Source: an uncultured Acidocella sp. (lineage in GTDB: Bacteria; Pseudomonadota; Alphaproteobacteria; Acetobacterales; Acetobacteraceae). Taken from it: a DNA stretch of 64,000 nucleotides. The stretch is taken from positions 1 to 64,000 of the forward strand of contig NZ_CAMIIE010000013.1 in NCBI RefSeq assembly GCF_946222605.1, written 5' to 3'. A program made the translations under genes and the position numbers. Below are positions 30,720 through 39,917 of this stretch, in pieces; position 1 is the first letter of the stretch, and every line of letters begins with the position of its first letter. Below the pieces are notes generated by a model. That model was not told where the DNA came from, made no database searches, and saw only the letters and a list, made by a program, of their open reading frames with translations.

Positions 30720-32071
30720 CAGGCCTTCCTGAGCGTGTAGGTGTTCTTCGGTCCGTCCTCGATGATCACGCCATGTTCGCTCAGCAGCAGATCGCGGATG
30801 CGGTCGGACTCGGCGAAATCCTTGGCGATGCGCGCCAGCACGCGCTGCGCCACCAGCCCCTCGATGGCGCTTTCATCGATGCCGCCACGGAACCATTCAT
30901 CCGGGCTCAGCGCGAACAGCCCGAGCAGCTCGCCCGCTGCCTTCAACGCCACCGCGCCGACTTCATTCCCGGCAAAGGCCAGATCCGCATATTTATGCAA
31001 CGCTGCGATGGCGCCTGGTGTGTTCAAATCATCCAGCAGCGCGTCCCAGACCAGATGCAGCGGCACTTTGCGCTCACGCGCATTCGGATGCAGCTGGATG
31101 GCGCGGTAGAACCGGTCCAGCTCCTTGCGCGCCTCAACCAGGGCAGCGTCGGAAAAATCCAGCGTCGAGCGGTAATGGCTGCGCATCAGCAGAAACCGCA
31201 CCGCCTCACCGGGGGCCTTCTCCAGCACCTCATGCAGGACAAGGAAATTGCCGAGCGACTTGCTCATCTTCTCGCCATTCACCAGCAGCATGCGGTTATG
31301 CACCCACACATTGGCAAACTGCGAGCCAGGGAAGGCGCAGCAGCTCTGCGCGATTTCGTTCTCATGGTGCGGGAAGATCAGATCATCGCCGCCGCCATGA
31401 ATGTCGAAATTCTCGCCGAGATGCTTCCAGGACATCGCCGAGCATTCAATATGCCAGCCCGGCCGGCCAAAGCCCCAGGGGCTCTCCCAGCCCGGCAGAT
31501 CCGGGGTGGAAGGCTTCCAGAGCACGAAATCCCCGGCATCGCGCTTATAGCTGGCCACATCCACCCGGGCACCTGCAATCAGCTCATCGGGCGTGCGGCC
31601 GGAGAATTTGCCGTAATTCAGGTCGGAGGCGACAGAGAACAGCACATGCCCATCCGCCTCATAAGCATGGCCATTCTGGATCAGCTTCTCGATGATCATG
31701 ATGATCTCGGCCATGTGTTCCGTCGCACGCGGCTCGAGATCGGGGGGCAGCGCGTTCAACGCCGCCATATCCTGATGATACCAGCGGATCGGCCCCTCGG
31801 TGACCTCGGCGATCGACACACCCCGCTCCTTGGCGCGGAGATTGATCTTGTCGTCCACGTCCGTGATGTTCCGGACATAGGTCACCTTGGGGTACATCCG
31901 GCGCAGCAGCCGGATCAGCACGTCGAAAATGACCACATTGCGGGCATTGCCGATATGGGCGCGGTCATAGACTGTGGGGCCGCACAGATAGGCCCGCACA
32001 TTCGCCGGGTCGATCGGCATGAAGGGCTCTTTGGCGCGCGTGCGGGTATTATAGAGGCTGAGATGCGACAT
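30719..32071 (-). CDS. cysS: Cysteine-tRNA ligase
   Basis: 450 residues, normal length. The class I HIGH signature reads HIGN (about residue 40) and the KMSKS loop reads EKMSKSLGN (about 265-273). Zinc ligands are supplied by CGPTVYD, the SCCAF region and nearby His and Cys (WHIECSAM). It charges tRNA-Cys. It is cotranscribed with trmJ and diverges from the M20 peptidase gene. Confidence 0.97.
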   Translation of the reverse strand: MSHLSLYNTRTRAKEPFMPIDPANVRAYLCGPTVYDRAHIGNARNVVIFDVLIRLLRRMYPKVTYVRNITDVDDKINLRAKERGVSIAEVTEGPIRWYHQDMAALNALPPDLEPRATEHMAEIIMIIEKLIQNGHAYEADGHVLFSVASDLNYGKFSGRTPDELIAGARVDVASYKRDAGDFVLWKPSTPDLPGWESPWGFGRPGWHIECSAMSWKHLGENFDIHGGGDDLIFPHHENEIAQSCCAFPGSQFANVWVHNRMLLVNGEKMSKSLGNFLVLHEVLEKAPGEAVRFLLMRSHYRSTLDFSDAALVEARKELDRFYRAIQLHPNARERKVPLHLVWDALLDDLNTPGAIAALHKYADLAFAGNEVGAVALKAAGELLGLFALSPDEWFRGGIDESAIEGLVAQRVLARIAKDFAESDRIRDLLLSEHGVIIEDGPKNTYTLRKA

Positions 32072-32141
32072 GATGCGGCTCTTTTGGCGGGTTTTGCCGC
32101 CAAATCAAGCCGCATTGATTTTTTCTCGCTCGGGGTCTCTG

Positions 32142-33527
32142 ATGGCGGCCATGGAAAACATCCTGCACGCGGTGGATGCCGCCCTGCCCGCCTCGCTGGA
32201 GCGGCTATTCGCCTTCCTGCGTATCCCCTCCATCAGCGCCCAGCCGGCCCATGCCGGAGATTGCCGCAAAGCCGCCGAATGGGCGCGCGACACGCTGGCC
32301 GGCATGGGGTTCGAGGCCAGGCTTTCAGAGACCAAAGGCCATCCCGGCGTCATCGCCCAGAATTTTTCCGCCGGCCCCAACGCGCCGCACGTGCTGTTCT
32401 ATGGCCATTACGACGTGCAGCCCGCCGACCCGCTGGAGCTGTGGAATTCTGACCCGTTCGACCCGCAACTGATCGAAGGCCCGCGCGGCCCGCGCATCGT
32501 GGCGCGGGGTGCTGTGGATGATAAGGGCCAGGTGGTCAGCTTCCTGGAAGCCGTGCGCGCGCATCTCGCGGTGAACGGCAAGCTGCCGGTGCGCCTGACC
32601 GTGCTGCTGGAAGGCGAGGAGGAAAATGGCAGCCCCTCTCTGGCCGAGTTGCTGAGCAATGAGCGCGACAATCTGCGCGCCGATTTCGTGCTGGTCGCCG
32701 ACACCAATATGTGGAATTTCGAAACCCCCGCCATCACCGCCAGCCTGCGCGGCCTGGCGGCGATCGATGTGCGGCTGCACGGCCCCGCGCGGGATCTGCA
32801 TTCCGGCCTGTTCGGCGGCATCGCCCTGAACCCGATCTTCGCCCTCACCCATATTCTGGGCCAGCTGAAGGACGATCAGGGCCGCATCCAGCTGCCGGGC
32901 TTCTACGACAATATCGCCCCCGTCTCCGCCGCGCAGGAAGCCGCCTGGGCCGGGCTTGGCTTCGATGCAAACGCTTTTCTCGGTGATGTCGGGCTGCACC
33001 AGCCGGCCGGCGAGCAAGACCAGATCCCGCTGGCCCAGCTCTGGGCCCGGCCGACTGCGGAGTTGAACGGCATCTATGGCGGCTATCAGGGCGATGGCAG
33101 CAAAACGGTGATCCCCGCCCACGCCACCGCCAAACTGACCTTCCGCCTGGTCGCCGGACAGGACCCGGTGAAGGTTCTCGACGCTTTCGAGCGTTTCGTC
33201 ACGGACCGCCTGCCGAAAGATGCACGGGCGGAGTTCACCCGTGGCGGCGCCGCCCCCGGCTACAGCCTGGCCCCGAACGCCCCCTTCCTGAAAGCCGCCC
33301 AGGCGGCGCTGCAGGCCGAATATGGCACCCAACCCGCCCTGATCGGCTCCGGCGCCTCGATCCCGGTGGTGGAGGCTTTCAAAACCATCCTCGGGCTGGA
33401 CACGCTGCTCGCCGGCTTCGGGCTGGACGATGATTGCATCCATTCCCCAAACGAGAAATTCGAGCTGGCCTGCTTCCATCGCGGCACCCGCGCCCATGCC
33501 AGACTGCTCGCCGCCTTCGCCGGCTAG
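32142..33527 (+). CDS. M20 family dipeptidase/deacylase
   Basis: About 461 residues from MAAMENILHAVD. Metal-site motifs of M20 peptidases are clear: FYGHYDVQPAD, ARGAVDDKGQ, LLEGEEENGSPS (the general-base Glu), and a late HSPNEKFEL. The lid/dimerisation domain lies between about residues 200 and 320. This M20A-type (CNDP-like dipeptidase) probably hydrolyses dipeptides or N-acyl amino acids with two Zn ions. ATG 32151 is an alternative start. The stop codon is the TAG that begins repeat R2. Confidence 0.9.
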   Translation: MAAMENILHAVDAALPASLERLFAFLRIPSISAQPAHAGDCRKAAEWARDTLAGMGFEARLSETKGHPGVIAQNFSAGPNAPHVLFYGHYDVQPADPLELWNSDPFDPQLIEGPRGPRIVARGAVDDKGQVVSFLEAVRAHLAVNGKLPVRLTVLLEGEEENGSPSLAELLSNERDNLRADFVLVADTNMWNFETPAITASLRGLAAIDVRLHGPARDLHSGLFGGIALNPIFALTHILGQLKDDQGRIQLPGFYDNIAPVSAAQEAAWAGLGFDANAFLGDVGLHQPAGEQDQIPLAQLWARPTAELNGIYGGYQGDGSKTVIPAHATAKLTFRLVAGQDPVKVLDAFERFVTDRLPKDARAEFTRGGAAPGYSLAPNAPFLKAAQAALQAEYGTQPALIGSGASIPVVEAFKTILGLDTLLAGFGLDDDCIHSPNEKFELACFHRGTRAHARLLAAFAG

Positions 33528-33628
33528 AGCATCAAGCTTTTAGCTTGATGCTCTAGCTTTTGTTTTAGCGAGCAATTTCATGTGTTTATTTTGACGCTGG
33601 CGCGTCAACCTAAACACATATTGCTCTA
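33524..33628. repeat. TAGAGC mosaic repeat R2, after the M20 peptidase gene
   Basis: Hairpin module A (TAGAGCATCAAGC, loop, GCTTGATGCTCTA; 33525-33555) is followed by the 71-nt module B (33558-33628). The stop codon of the M20 gene is bases 1-3 of module A. The 104 nt of 33525-33628 match the reverse complement of 60349-60452 except for 2 nt at the module junction. Confidence 0.88.
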
Positions 33629-33680
33629 AACGGATCTCGCACCTGCCCTGAAGCCGTTCTGTCCCAAGGCGCGAGCGGCT

Positions 33681-34100
33681 TCAGTTCAGCCGGATCGCAT
33701 CCTCGATGATCTCGATGCCGCCCGGCACAACCAAGGCGGCATCGAAGCGCATCGCCTCCCGCGCCCAGCCAGGGTTGTTCGCCAAAGCAATCGAGGCCGC
33801 CTGGATCAGGCGCGCCTGCTGGCGGCCCGAGAGCGCATAAGCCGCCTCGGACAGGCTGGGCCGCGCCTTCACCTCGACAAAGATCAGACAGCCCGCATCC
33901 GCGGCGACGATATCGATCTCGCCCCCCGCCGTCTTCAGCCGCATGGCCAAAATCTCATAGCCCCGCCGGCGCAACATCGCCGCAACCTCTTCCTCCGCCC
34001 ACCGCCCTTGCGTTTCGGCCGCGCAGCGTCGCGCGCGCCCGCGCGCATAGGCCGGAAAAACCGGAACAAGCGGGCTGATCTGGTCCATCTGCAGTCTCAT
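33681..34100 (-). CDS. YraN family (UPF0102) nuclease-fold protein
   Basis: 139 residues. The restriction-endonuclease-like core is visible in GRWAEEEVAAMLRRRGYEIL, then GGEIDIVAADAGCLIFVEVK with the E...D...ExK pattern of the PD-(D/E)xK fold. UPF0102 proteins are widespread with unclear function, perhaps in DNA processing. ATG 34100 (MRLQMDQ) is chosen; an ATG lies further upstream at 34118. An A+T-rich run just upstream (34110-34140) may hold its promoter. Confidence 0.85.
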   Translation of the reverse strand: MRLQMDQISPLVPVFPAYARGRARRCAAETQGRWAEEEVAAMLRRRGYEILAMRLKTAGGEIDIVAADAGCLIFVEVKARPSLSEAAYALSGRQQARLIQAASIALANNPGWAREAMRFDAALVVPGGIEIIEDAIRLN

Positions 34101-34149
34101 ATCCGCAGTACACCACAAATTAATTAATTTTTTCCTAATTTCCGCAACC

Positions 34150-35196
34150 TCAAGGTTGCCGCCACGTCCCGCGCGGCTGCCGGGCGAACTGTTCCGCCAT
34201 GGCGATACCCAGCGCCAGCAGCACCGGCCCCAAAAAGATACCCAGCGCGCCGAAAGCCAGCGCGCCGCCGAGCACGCCGATCAACGTGACCGCATAAGGC
34301 AGCGCCGCGCCACGGGCAATCAGCCAGGGCCGCAGCACGGAATCCGCCCCGCCGACGACGACGAAACAATAAACCGCCAGCAAAATCCCCGCGACCGGAT
34401 GCCCGGCCGCGATCATATACAGGCAAAGCGGCACATAGACGAGCACCGCCCCGGCCGGGACGATCGAGATCAGCCCCGCGAACACCGCCAGCACCAGCGC
34501 CTGCGGGGCGCGCGCCACCTCGAACCCGATCGCGTATAATACTCCCTGAAACGCCGCCGTGCCCAGAATGCCGAACACCACGCCGCGCACCGTCGCCGCC
34601 ACCAGCGTGATCAACTCGGTCAGCATCACCGGCTCGATCACCCGCACCAGCACCAGCCGGATCCGCTCGATCATCTGCGCGCCGGAGACAAAAAACAGAA
34701 AGGTGAACAGCAGCGCCACCACGGTTTCCACGAGCCCATGGGTGACATGAAACAGCAGCTGGATTCCGGTATGCGCCACGGTGCCGATCACCGGCCGCGC
34801 GGAGCTGACCACCCCGCCGAGATCGTCCGCGGAATTATTCCAGAAATCCGCCAGAAAACCGCCGATCACCGGAATTTTCTGCATGAAGGGCGGCGCCGGC
34901 GGCAAACCGTTCTGCAGGGCGTCCGCCACCCAGCCCTGGCTGACACGCGCCTCTTTCGCCGCCACCATGGCCAGGTGCACCAGCGGCACCAGCAGCAGCA
35001 CCGCCACCACCAGCGTAATCAACCCTGCCGCGAGAACCGGCCTGACATACGCGCAGCCTTTCGTATAGATCGGCCAAAGGCAGAAGACCAGGATCCCCGC
35101 CCACAGCATTGCCGGCAGAAAAGGCAGCAAGATCAAGGCACAGCCAAGCCCCAGCGCAATCGCCAGGGCAAGCAGGATCAGCCGGTCGGGTCTCAT
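34150..35196 (-). CDS. AI-2E family transporter (PerM-like permease)
   Basis: 348 residues with about eight hydrophobic segments: a paired N-terminal hairpin (LILLALAIALGLGCALILLP and MLWAGILVFCLWPIY), a hydrophilic central stretch, then the C-terminal cluster including ALVLAVFAGLISIVPAG, GGADSVLRPWLIARG and GALGIFLGPVLLALG, which are conserved in the AI-2E/TqsA/PerM family. It is an inner-membrane exporter of unknown substrate. The name does not imply autoinducer transport. A gap of about 190 bp separates it from the divergent XRE regulator. Confidence 0.88.
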   Translation of the reverse strand: MRPDRLILLALAIALGLGCALILLPFLPAMLWAGILVFCLWPIYTKGCAYVRPVLAAGLITLVVAVLLLVPLVHLAMVAAKEARVSQGWVADALQNGLPPAPPFMQKIPVIGGFLADFWNNSADDLGGVVSSARPVIGTVAHTGIQLLFHVTHGLVETVVALLFTFLFFVSGAQMIERIRLVLVRVIEPVMLTELITLVAATVRGVVFGILGTAAFQGVLYAIGFEVARAPQALVLAVFAGLISIVPAGAVLVYVPLCLYMIAAGHPVAGILLAVYCFVVVGGADSVLRPWLIARGAALPYAVTLIGVLGGALAFGALGIFLGPVLLALGIAMAEQFARQPRGTWRQP

Positions 35197-35385
35197 GGGA
35201 TCTGTGTGCCGGGCTTCCGGAAAACGCGCAAGCCTGCGGGAACTGGGACGAATCTCACCGCCAAAAAAGCGTCTTCACATTTCGGAATTTGTACCGGTTA
35301 GGAAAATATCTGCTACTTGGTCTTGATTTATGAGATTTTTTCCAGGAAGTTGGGAAGGTACAACGCCTGGTGGGGATGGCACGTC

Positions 35386-36267
35386 ATGATGCGTTTCAAT
35401 GAAATCGGCCAGCAATTGCGGGCCTATCGAATGGAATCCGGCCTGAAGGCGGAAGAGATCTCCGCCCGGCTCGGCGTCTCCCGCGCCGCCCTCTACCGCT
35501 ATGAAAAAGGCGAGGTCATCAAGCTCGATACCGTCAACCGTCTGGCGGAATTGCTGAAAATCTCGCCGCTGACGCTGCTTGGCATCGGCGTCGAATATTA
35601 TTCCAAGCCGGTCGGCTATACCGAGCGCCTGCGCCAGATCGAGGAAACCGCCGACCAGATCCTGCAGGTCTTCGGCGCCGTCTGCTACCTGATCACCTCC
35701 GATCATTTCGACGCGATTCTCTCCCAGATGCTGGACGAGCACGCCGAATCGATGGGCGCCGACAAGCACGCCGCCCGCGCCGCCGCCGAGCAGCTGGTGG
35801 GGGTGCTGATCGCCCGCAAGCAGATGTATCAGGCCCGCAAACCCTCGATCATCGGCATTTTCACCACCGCGGCGATCCAGAAATTCCTGGCCGAAGGCAT
35901 CGCCCCGGCGGCGCGCGTCTCGGACCGGCTGCGCGTGCTGGCGCGCGAGGCGGCGATCCGGGAGATGGAGCTGATGGCCAATCTGATGGAAAGCGAGCCG
36001 ATCGGCCTGCAGCTCGGGCTGATGGCGCAGGGCGAACCGAATGGCCCGTTCGTGCTGCTGCGCTCGCGTGAGCGCGCCTCGCTCGCGATCAACCCGTTCC
36101 CGGCGGACGCGCCGCCCAACCTGCAATCGGGTGTCGCGATGATCACCAGCGCCGAGGATGCCGTGGCCGCGCATCAGCGCGTCTCCGAACTGACCTGGCG
36201 CGAGGCGGTGAAAGGCGCGACCGCGGCCGCCCGGGTGCGTGAGCTGATCGCCGCGGTGCGCGGCTGA
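35386..36267 (+). CDS. XRE family transcriptional regulator with large C-terminal domain
   Basis: 293 residues. The HTH is at the N-terminus (IGQQLRAYRMESGLKAEEISARLGVSRAALYRYEKGEVIKLDT, about residues 8-50). The remaining 230 residues are unassigned, helical, and include GVEYYSKPVGYTERLRQIEE, reminiscent of a ligand-binding or oligomerisation domain. It is the first gene of a block with sseA and metC (TGATG overlap with sseA), so it may regulate sulfur amino-acid metabolism; this is inferred from position only. Confidence 0.83.
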   Translation: MMRFNEIGQQLRAYRMESGLKAEEISARLGVSRAALYRYEKGEVIKLDTVNRLAELLKISPLTLLGIGVEYYSKPVGYTERLRQIEETADQILQVFGAVCYLITSDHFDAILSQMLDEHAESMGADKHAARAAAEQLVGVLIARKQMYQARKPSIIGIFTTAAIQKFLAEGIAPAARVSDRLRVLAREAAIREMELMANLMESEPIGLQLGLMAQGEPNGPFVLLRSRERASLAINPFPADAPPNLQSGVAMITSAEDAVAAHQRVSELTWREAVKGATAAARVRELIAAVRG

Positions 36268-37100
36268 TGAGCCCGCTGCTGCGGCCGGCGGCGCTGCTGG
36301 CCGCGCTGGGCCAGCCCGGTCTCGCCATTCTGGACGCGACCTATTTCCTGCCGAATGAAGGCCGGGACGGGGAAGCGAATTTCCGCCAGGCGCATCTCCC
36401 CGGCGCGCGGTTTTTCGATATCGACGCGGTGGCCGATCATACTTCCGGCCTGCCGCATATGCTCCCCTCACCCGCGGATTTCGCCGCGGCGATGCAGGAT
36501 CTGGGGATCAGCAACACCACCCGGATCATCGTCTATGACCAGCGCGGCATCTTCTCGGCGCCGCGTTTGTGGTGGATGCTGCGGGTCTTCGGCCATGACA
36601 ATGTGCAGGTGCTGGATGGCGGGCTGCCGGGCTGGATCGCCGCCGGCGGCATCACCGAAACCGGCGAACCCGGCCCGGCCCTGGCCGGCCAGTTCACCCC
36701 GGCCCTCCGGCCGGAGATGGTGCGCAGCCTCGCCGATATGCGCGACAATCTCGACACCAAAGCGGCCTTGATGCTCGATGCCCGGGCCGGGGCGCGCTTT
36801 CGCGCCGAGGTATCGGAGCCGCGCGCGGGCATGCGCAGCGGCCATATCCCCGGCGCGCGCTCCCTGCCTTTTAACGATCTGCTGGAAAACGGCCATTACC
36901 GCGCCCCGGCGGCGTTGCGCGAGATTTTCGCCAAGGCCGGGGTGGACGGCACCAAACCGCTCATCGCCTCCTGCGGCTCGGGGGTGACCGCCTGCGTGCT
37001 GGCCCTCGGGCTGGTGCAGGCCGGGCTGCCGGAAGCGGCGATCTATGACGGCTCCTGGTCCGAATGGGGCGCGCGCACCGACACACCGATCGAGGTCTGA
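36267..37100 (+). CDS. sseA: 3-mercaptopyruvate/thiosulfate sulfurtransferase (two rhodanese domains)
   Basis: 277 residues with two rhodanese domains. The C-terminal domain has the active-site loop CGSGVTAC (Cys near residue 235); CGSGVT is the signature of 3-mercaptopyruvate sulfurtransferases rather than thiosulfate rhodaneses. It moves sulfur from 3-mercaptopyruvate to acceptors such as thiols or cyanide. Its start overlaps the XRE stop by 1 nt and metC starts directly after its stop, so the three genes form one operon. Confidence 0.9.
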   Translation: MSPLLRPAALLAALGQPGLAILDATYFLPNEGRDGEANFRQAHLPGARFFDIDAVADHTSGLPHMLPSPADFAAAMQDLGISNTTRIIVYDQRGIFSAPRLWWMLRVFGHDNVQVLDGGLPGWIAAGGITETGEPGPALAGQFTPALRPEMVRSLADMRDNLDTKAALMLDARAGARFRAEVSEPRAGMRSGHIPGARSLPFNDLLENGHYRAPAALREIFAKAGVDGTKPLIASCGSGVTACVLALGLVQAGLPEAAIYDGSWSEWGARTDTPIEV

Positions 37101-38282
37101 ATGGCACGCAAGATCGAAACCGCCCTGGTTCAGGCCGGCCGCGCCCCGGTGCGCCAATATGGCTTCGTCAACCCGCCCCTGAAGCGCGGCTCCACCGTGC
37201 TGCATGAGAGCATCGCGGCGAAAAAGGAGGTCGGCCAGCGCGCCGCCTTCGAGCCGGTGGAAAATTACGGGGTGATGGGCAGCGACACGCATTTCGCCCT
37301 GGAAGCCGCCCTGGCCGAGATCGAGGGCGGCACCCGCGCCCAGGTCACCGCCAGCGGCCTCTCCGCCATCACCGTGCCGCTGCTGGCTTATCTGAAAACC
37401 GGCGAACATATTCTGGTGCCGGATTCCGTCTATGGCCCCACCCGCAGCTTCTGCGATTCGCTGCTGAAGCGCTTCGGGGTGGACACCACCTATTACGACC
37501 CGATGATCGCCCCGGCGGCGCTGGAGGCATTGTTCCAGCCCAACACCAAAGTGCTGTTCACCGAAAGCCCCGGCAGCCACACTTTCGAGGTGCAGGACAT
37601 CCCGGCTTTGGCCAAGGTCGCACATGCGCACGGCGCCAAGGTGTTTCTCGACAATACCTGGGGGCTGCTGCATTTCGCCCCGTTCGCGCATGGGGTGGAT
37701 GTCTCCATCCACGCGCTGACCAAATATGTCGGCGGCCATTCAGACATTATTCTCGGCGGCGTGGTGGTGAATAGCGAGGAGGATTGGCGCTGGCTGCGTC
37801 TGGGCTCGCTGGAGCTCGGCAATTACGCCAGCCCGGATGATTGCTGGCTGGCGCTGCGCGGCCTGCGCACGCTGCATGTGCGGCTGAAGGCGGCGGAGAA
37901 GGCCGGGCTGGAGGTCGCCAACTGGTTCGCCGCCCGCCCGGAAGTGGCGCGGGTGCTGCATCCGGCCCTGCCCTCCTGCCCCGGCCATGAGATTTTCAAA
38001 CGCGACTTCACCGGCGCCTGCGGCCTGTTCGGCGTGGTCTTCCAGCCCGAATTCTCCGCCGAGGATGTGGTGCGGATGATCGATGCGCTGCAAATGTTCG
38101 GCATCGGCGCCAGCTGGGGCGGGTTTGAGAGCCTGGTGCTGCCCACCACCGGCACCATCCGCCGCTCCGCCGGTACGGGCAGGTTCGAGGGCGAGGCGGC
38201 GCGTTTCCAGATCGGGCTGGAGAGCGTCGAGGAGCTGATCGCCGATCTCGAACAAGGGCTGGCGGCGCTCAAGGCGCCATGA
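37101..38282 (+). CDS. metC: Cystathionine beta-lyase
   Basis: 393 residues of the Cys/Met-metabolism PLP family. The PLP lysine lies in VSIHALTKYVGGHSD (about residue 209); VENYGVMGSDTHFALEAALAEIEGG, FTESPGSHTFEVQDI and the late SWGGFESLVLP fit MetC rather than MetB. It cleaves cystathionine to homocysteine, pyruvate and ammonia. The operon position with a mercaptopyruvate sulfurtransferase fits a sulfur amino-acid role. The stop overlaps the DUF4010 gene by 4 nt (ATGA). Confidence 0.93.
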   Translation: MARKIETALVQAGRAPVRQYGFVNPPLKRGSTVLHESIAAKKEVGQRAAFEPVENYGVMGSDTHFALEAALAEIEGGTRAQVTASGLSAITVPLLAYLKTGEHILVPDSVYGPTRSFCDSLLKRFGVDTTYYDPMIAPAALEALFQPNTKVLFTESPGSHTFEVQDIPALAKVAHAHGAKVFLDNTWGLLHFAPFAHGVDVSIHALTKYVGGHSDIILGGVVVNSEEDWRWLRLGSLELGNYASPDDCWLALRGLRTLHVRLKAAEKAGLEVANWFAARPEVARVLHPALPSCPGHEIFKRDFTGACGLFGVVFQPEFSAEDVVRMIDALQMFGIGASWGGFESLVLPTTGTIRRSAGTGRFEGEAARFQIGLESVEELIADLEQGLAALKAP

Positions 38283-39538
38283 GCCCGCTGCCGCCCCTGC
38301 TGTCAGTGTTTCTCGGCACGGCGGGGCTGGCCTTTATCATCGGGCTGGAGCTGCACGCCTATCGCCGGCGCGGCGCCGGGGCGCTGCCGCCGGAAGCCGA
38401 AGGCTTCGGCACCACCCGCACCATCACCCTCATCGCGGTGCTGGGCTTCGTGCTCTGGGTCATCGCCCCGGTGGCGCCGTTCTGCGTCGGGCTGGCGGTG
38501 CTGGGGCTGGCACTGCTGCTGGATTATCGCAAACGCGTGCAGGGCGGCGATGGCTCGCTGGTGCCCAGCGTGGTCGGGCTCATCGCCTACAGCCTGGGGC
38601 CGCTGGCGCTCACTGCCCCCTTGGCGCTGCTGGCCGCGCTTGCCGTGCTGGTGCTGCTGGCGCTGGGCGAGCAGGCGCGCATCCGCCGCTTCTCGGATGC
38701 CTTCCCGCCCGAAGAAGGCGTCACGCTGGCGAAATTCCTGGTGCTGGCCGGGCTGATCTACCCGCTGCTGCCGGCGACCGACCTGCCTTATCTGCCCGGC
38801 ATCGGCTGGACCAAGATCTGGATGGCGGTGCTGGTGATCTCCGGCATCTCTTATCTCGGCTATCTGGCGCATCGTTATCTGGTGCCGCGCGCCGGCACGC
38901 TGCTCACCGGGCTGCTGGGCGGGCTCTATTCCTCCACCGCCGCCACGCTGGTGCTGGCGCGCGGGCTGCGCGCCGCGCCGCAGGATGCCGGCTTCGCCCC
39001 CGCCGCCGTCATCCTCGCCACCGCGATGATGTATGCGCGGCTGCTGGCCTTGATCGCGCTGCTCGGCCATGTGCGGGCGGCCCTCGCGCTGGCGCTGCCG
39101 TTTGGCGGGCTGTTTCTGGCCTCGCTGGCGCTGGCCGGGGGGCTGGCCTGGCGGGCGCGCGGTGCCAGCACGCAGCCACATCCAACGGTGAGCGCCAACC
39201 CGCTGGATCTGCCGGTGGCGTTTCTCTTCGCCGGGCTGTTCGTGCTGTTCGCCTTCATCACCCAGCTGGTCACCACGCGCTTCGGCGCGTCGGGGCTGCA
39301 TGTGCTGAGCTTCGCGGTCGGGTTTTCGGATATCGACCCGTTCATCCTGTCGCTGCTGGACGGCAAATTCGCGGTCAGCCCACAGGCGGTGACGGCGGCC
39401 ATCTTGATTGCCAGCGCCAGCAATAATTTGCTGAAGGCGGCCTACGCGCTGGGGTTTTCCCGCCACCGCGCGATGCTGCCCGCCGCTCTCTGGCTGTGCG
39501 CGGCGGCGGCGATCTCGTTTGGGATCGCTTTGTTATAA
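38279..39538 (+). CDS. DUF4010/MgtC-like multispanning membrane protein
   Basis: 419 residues and about twelve hydrophobic segments. The beginning (LGTAGLAFIIGLELHAYRRR and FGTTRTITLIAVLGFVLW) resembles the MgtC/SapB N-terminal domain, with GxR-T-x-x-L features. The C-terminal half (LTGLLGGLYSSTAATLVLAR, GFSDIDPFILSLLDG and ASNNLLKAAYAL) matches DUF4010. Transport of an ion is plausible but unproven. It is the last gene of the XRE-sseA-metC operon. Confidence 0.83.
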   Translation: MSPLPPLLSVFLGTAGLAFIIGLELHAYRRRGAGALPPEAEGFGTTRTITLIAVLGFVLWVIAPVAPFCVGLAVLGLALLLDYRKRVQGGDGSLVPSVVGLIAYSLGPLALTAPLALLAALAVLVLLALGEQARIRRFSDAFPPEEGVTLAKFLVLAGLIYPLLPATDLPYLPGIGWTKIWMAVLVISGISYLGYLAHRYLVPRAGTLLTGLLGGLYSSTAATLVLARGLRAAPQDAGFAPAAVILATAMMYARLLALIALLGHVRAALALALPFGGLFLASLALAGGLAWRARGASTQPHPTVSANPLDLPVAFLFAGLFVLFAFITQLVTTRFGASGLHVLSFAVGFSDIDPFILSLLDGKFAVSPQAVTAAILIASASNNLLKAAYALGFSRHRAMLPAALWLCAAAAISFGIALL

Positions 39539-39584
39539 TCGGTTTGGGGTTTTGGCACTGTTATTGCCACCGCCCCGAACGTTT

Positions 39585-39612
39585 GTGGGAACTTTTTGAA
39601 AAAAGTTCCCAC
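39585..39612 (-). terminator. Recurrent 3'-end hairpin, copy 4 (after the ABM gene)
   Basis: A perfect 13-bp stem, GTGGGAACTTTTT and AAAAAGTTCCCAC with a 2-nt centre, between convergent genes and in the orientation of the minus-strand ABM gene (AAACGTTTTTGAGGGT precedes it). The upstream CGCCCCGAACG matches flanks of other copies. Confidence 0.62.
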
Positions 39613-39626
39613 ACCCTCAAAAACGT

Positions 39627-39914
39627 TTAGATCACCACTTCCCCATGCCAGACCTGCGGCGGCTTCTCGAAGCAGGCGCTGACATTGGCCCGCCACTGGG
39701 TGAACGCCGCCGTCGCCCGGAACGCCTCATGCGCCGCCACGCTCTCCCACTGCACCAGCAGCACGAAGCGCGTCGGCTCCTCCACCAGCCGCTGCACGCT
39801 CATGCCATGGCAACCCTTCGCCGCCAGAAAGAGCGGCTTGCTCTTTTCGGCACCCGCGATGAAATCCTGCTCCATCCCGGGCTTGACCAGAATATCCGCG
39901 AATTCAGTGACCAT
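39627..39914 (-). CDS. Antibiotic biosynthesis monooxygenase (ABM) domain protein
   Basis: 95 residues: a single ferredoxin-like alpha/beta barrel half of the ABM type (VTEFADILVKPGMEQDFIAG, GCHGMSVQRL, FVLLVQWESVAAHEAF). Such small dimeric proteins include quinone or haem monooxygenases, but many have no assigned reaction. It follows the FAH-family gene by 3 nt, suggesting joint action in degradation of an aromatic or keto acid. Confidence 0.85.
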   Translation of the reverse strand: MVTEFADILVKPGMEQDFIAGAEKSKPLFLAAKGCHGMSVQRLVEEPTRFVLLVQWESVAAHEAFRATAAFTQWRANVSACFEKPPQVWHGEVVI

Positions 39915-39917
39915 CTC

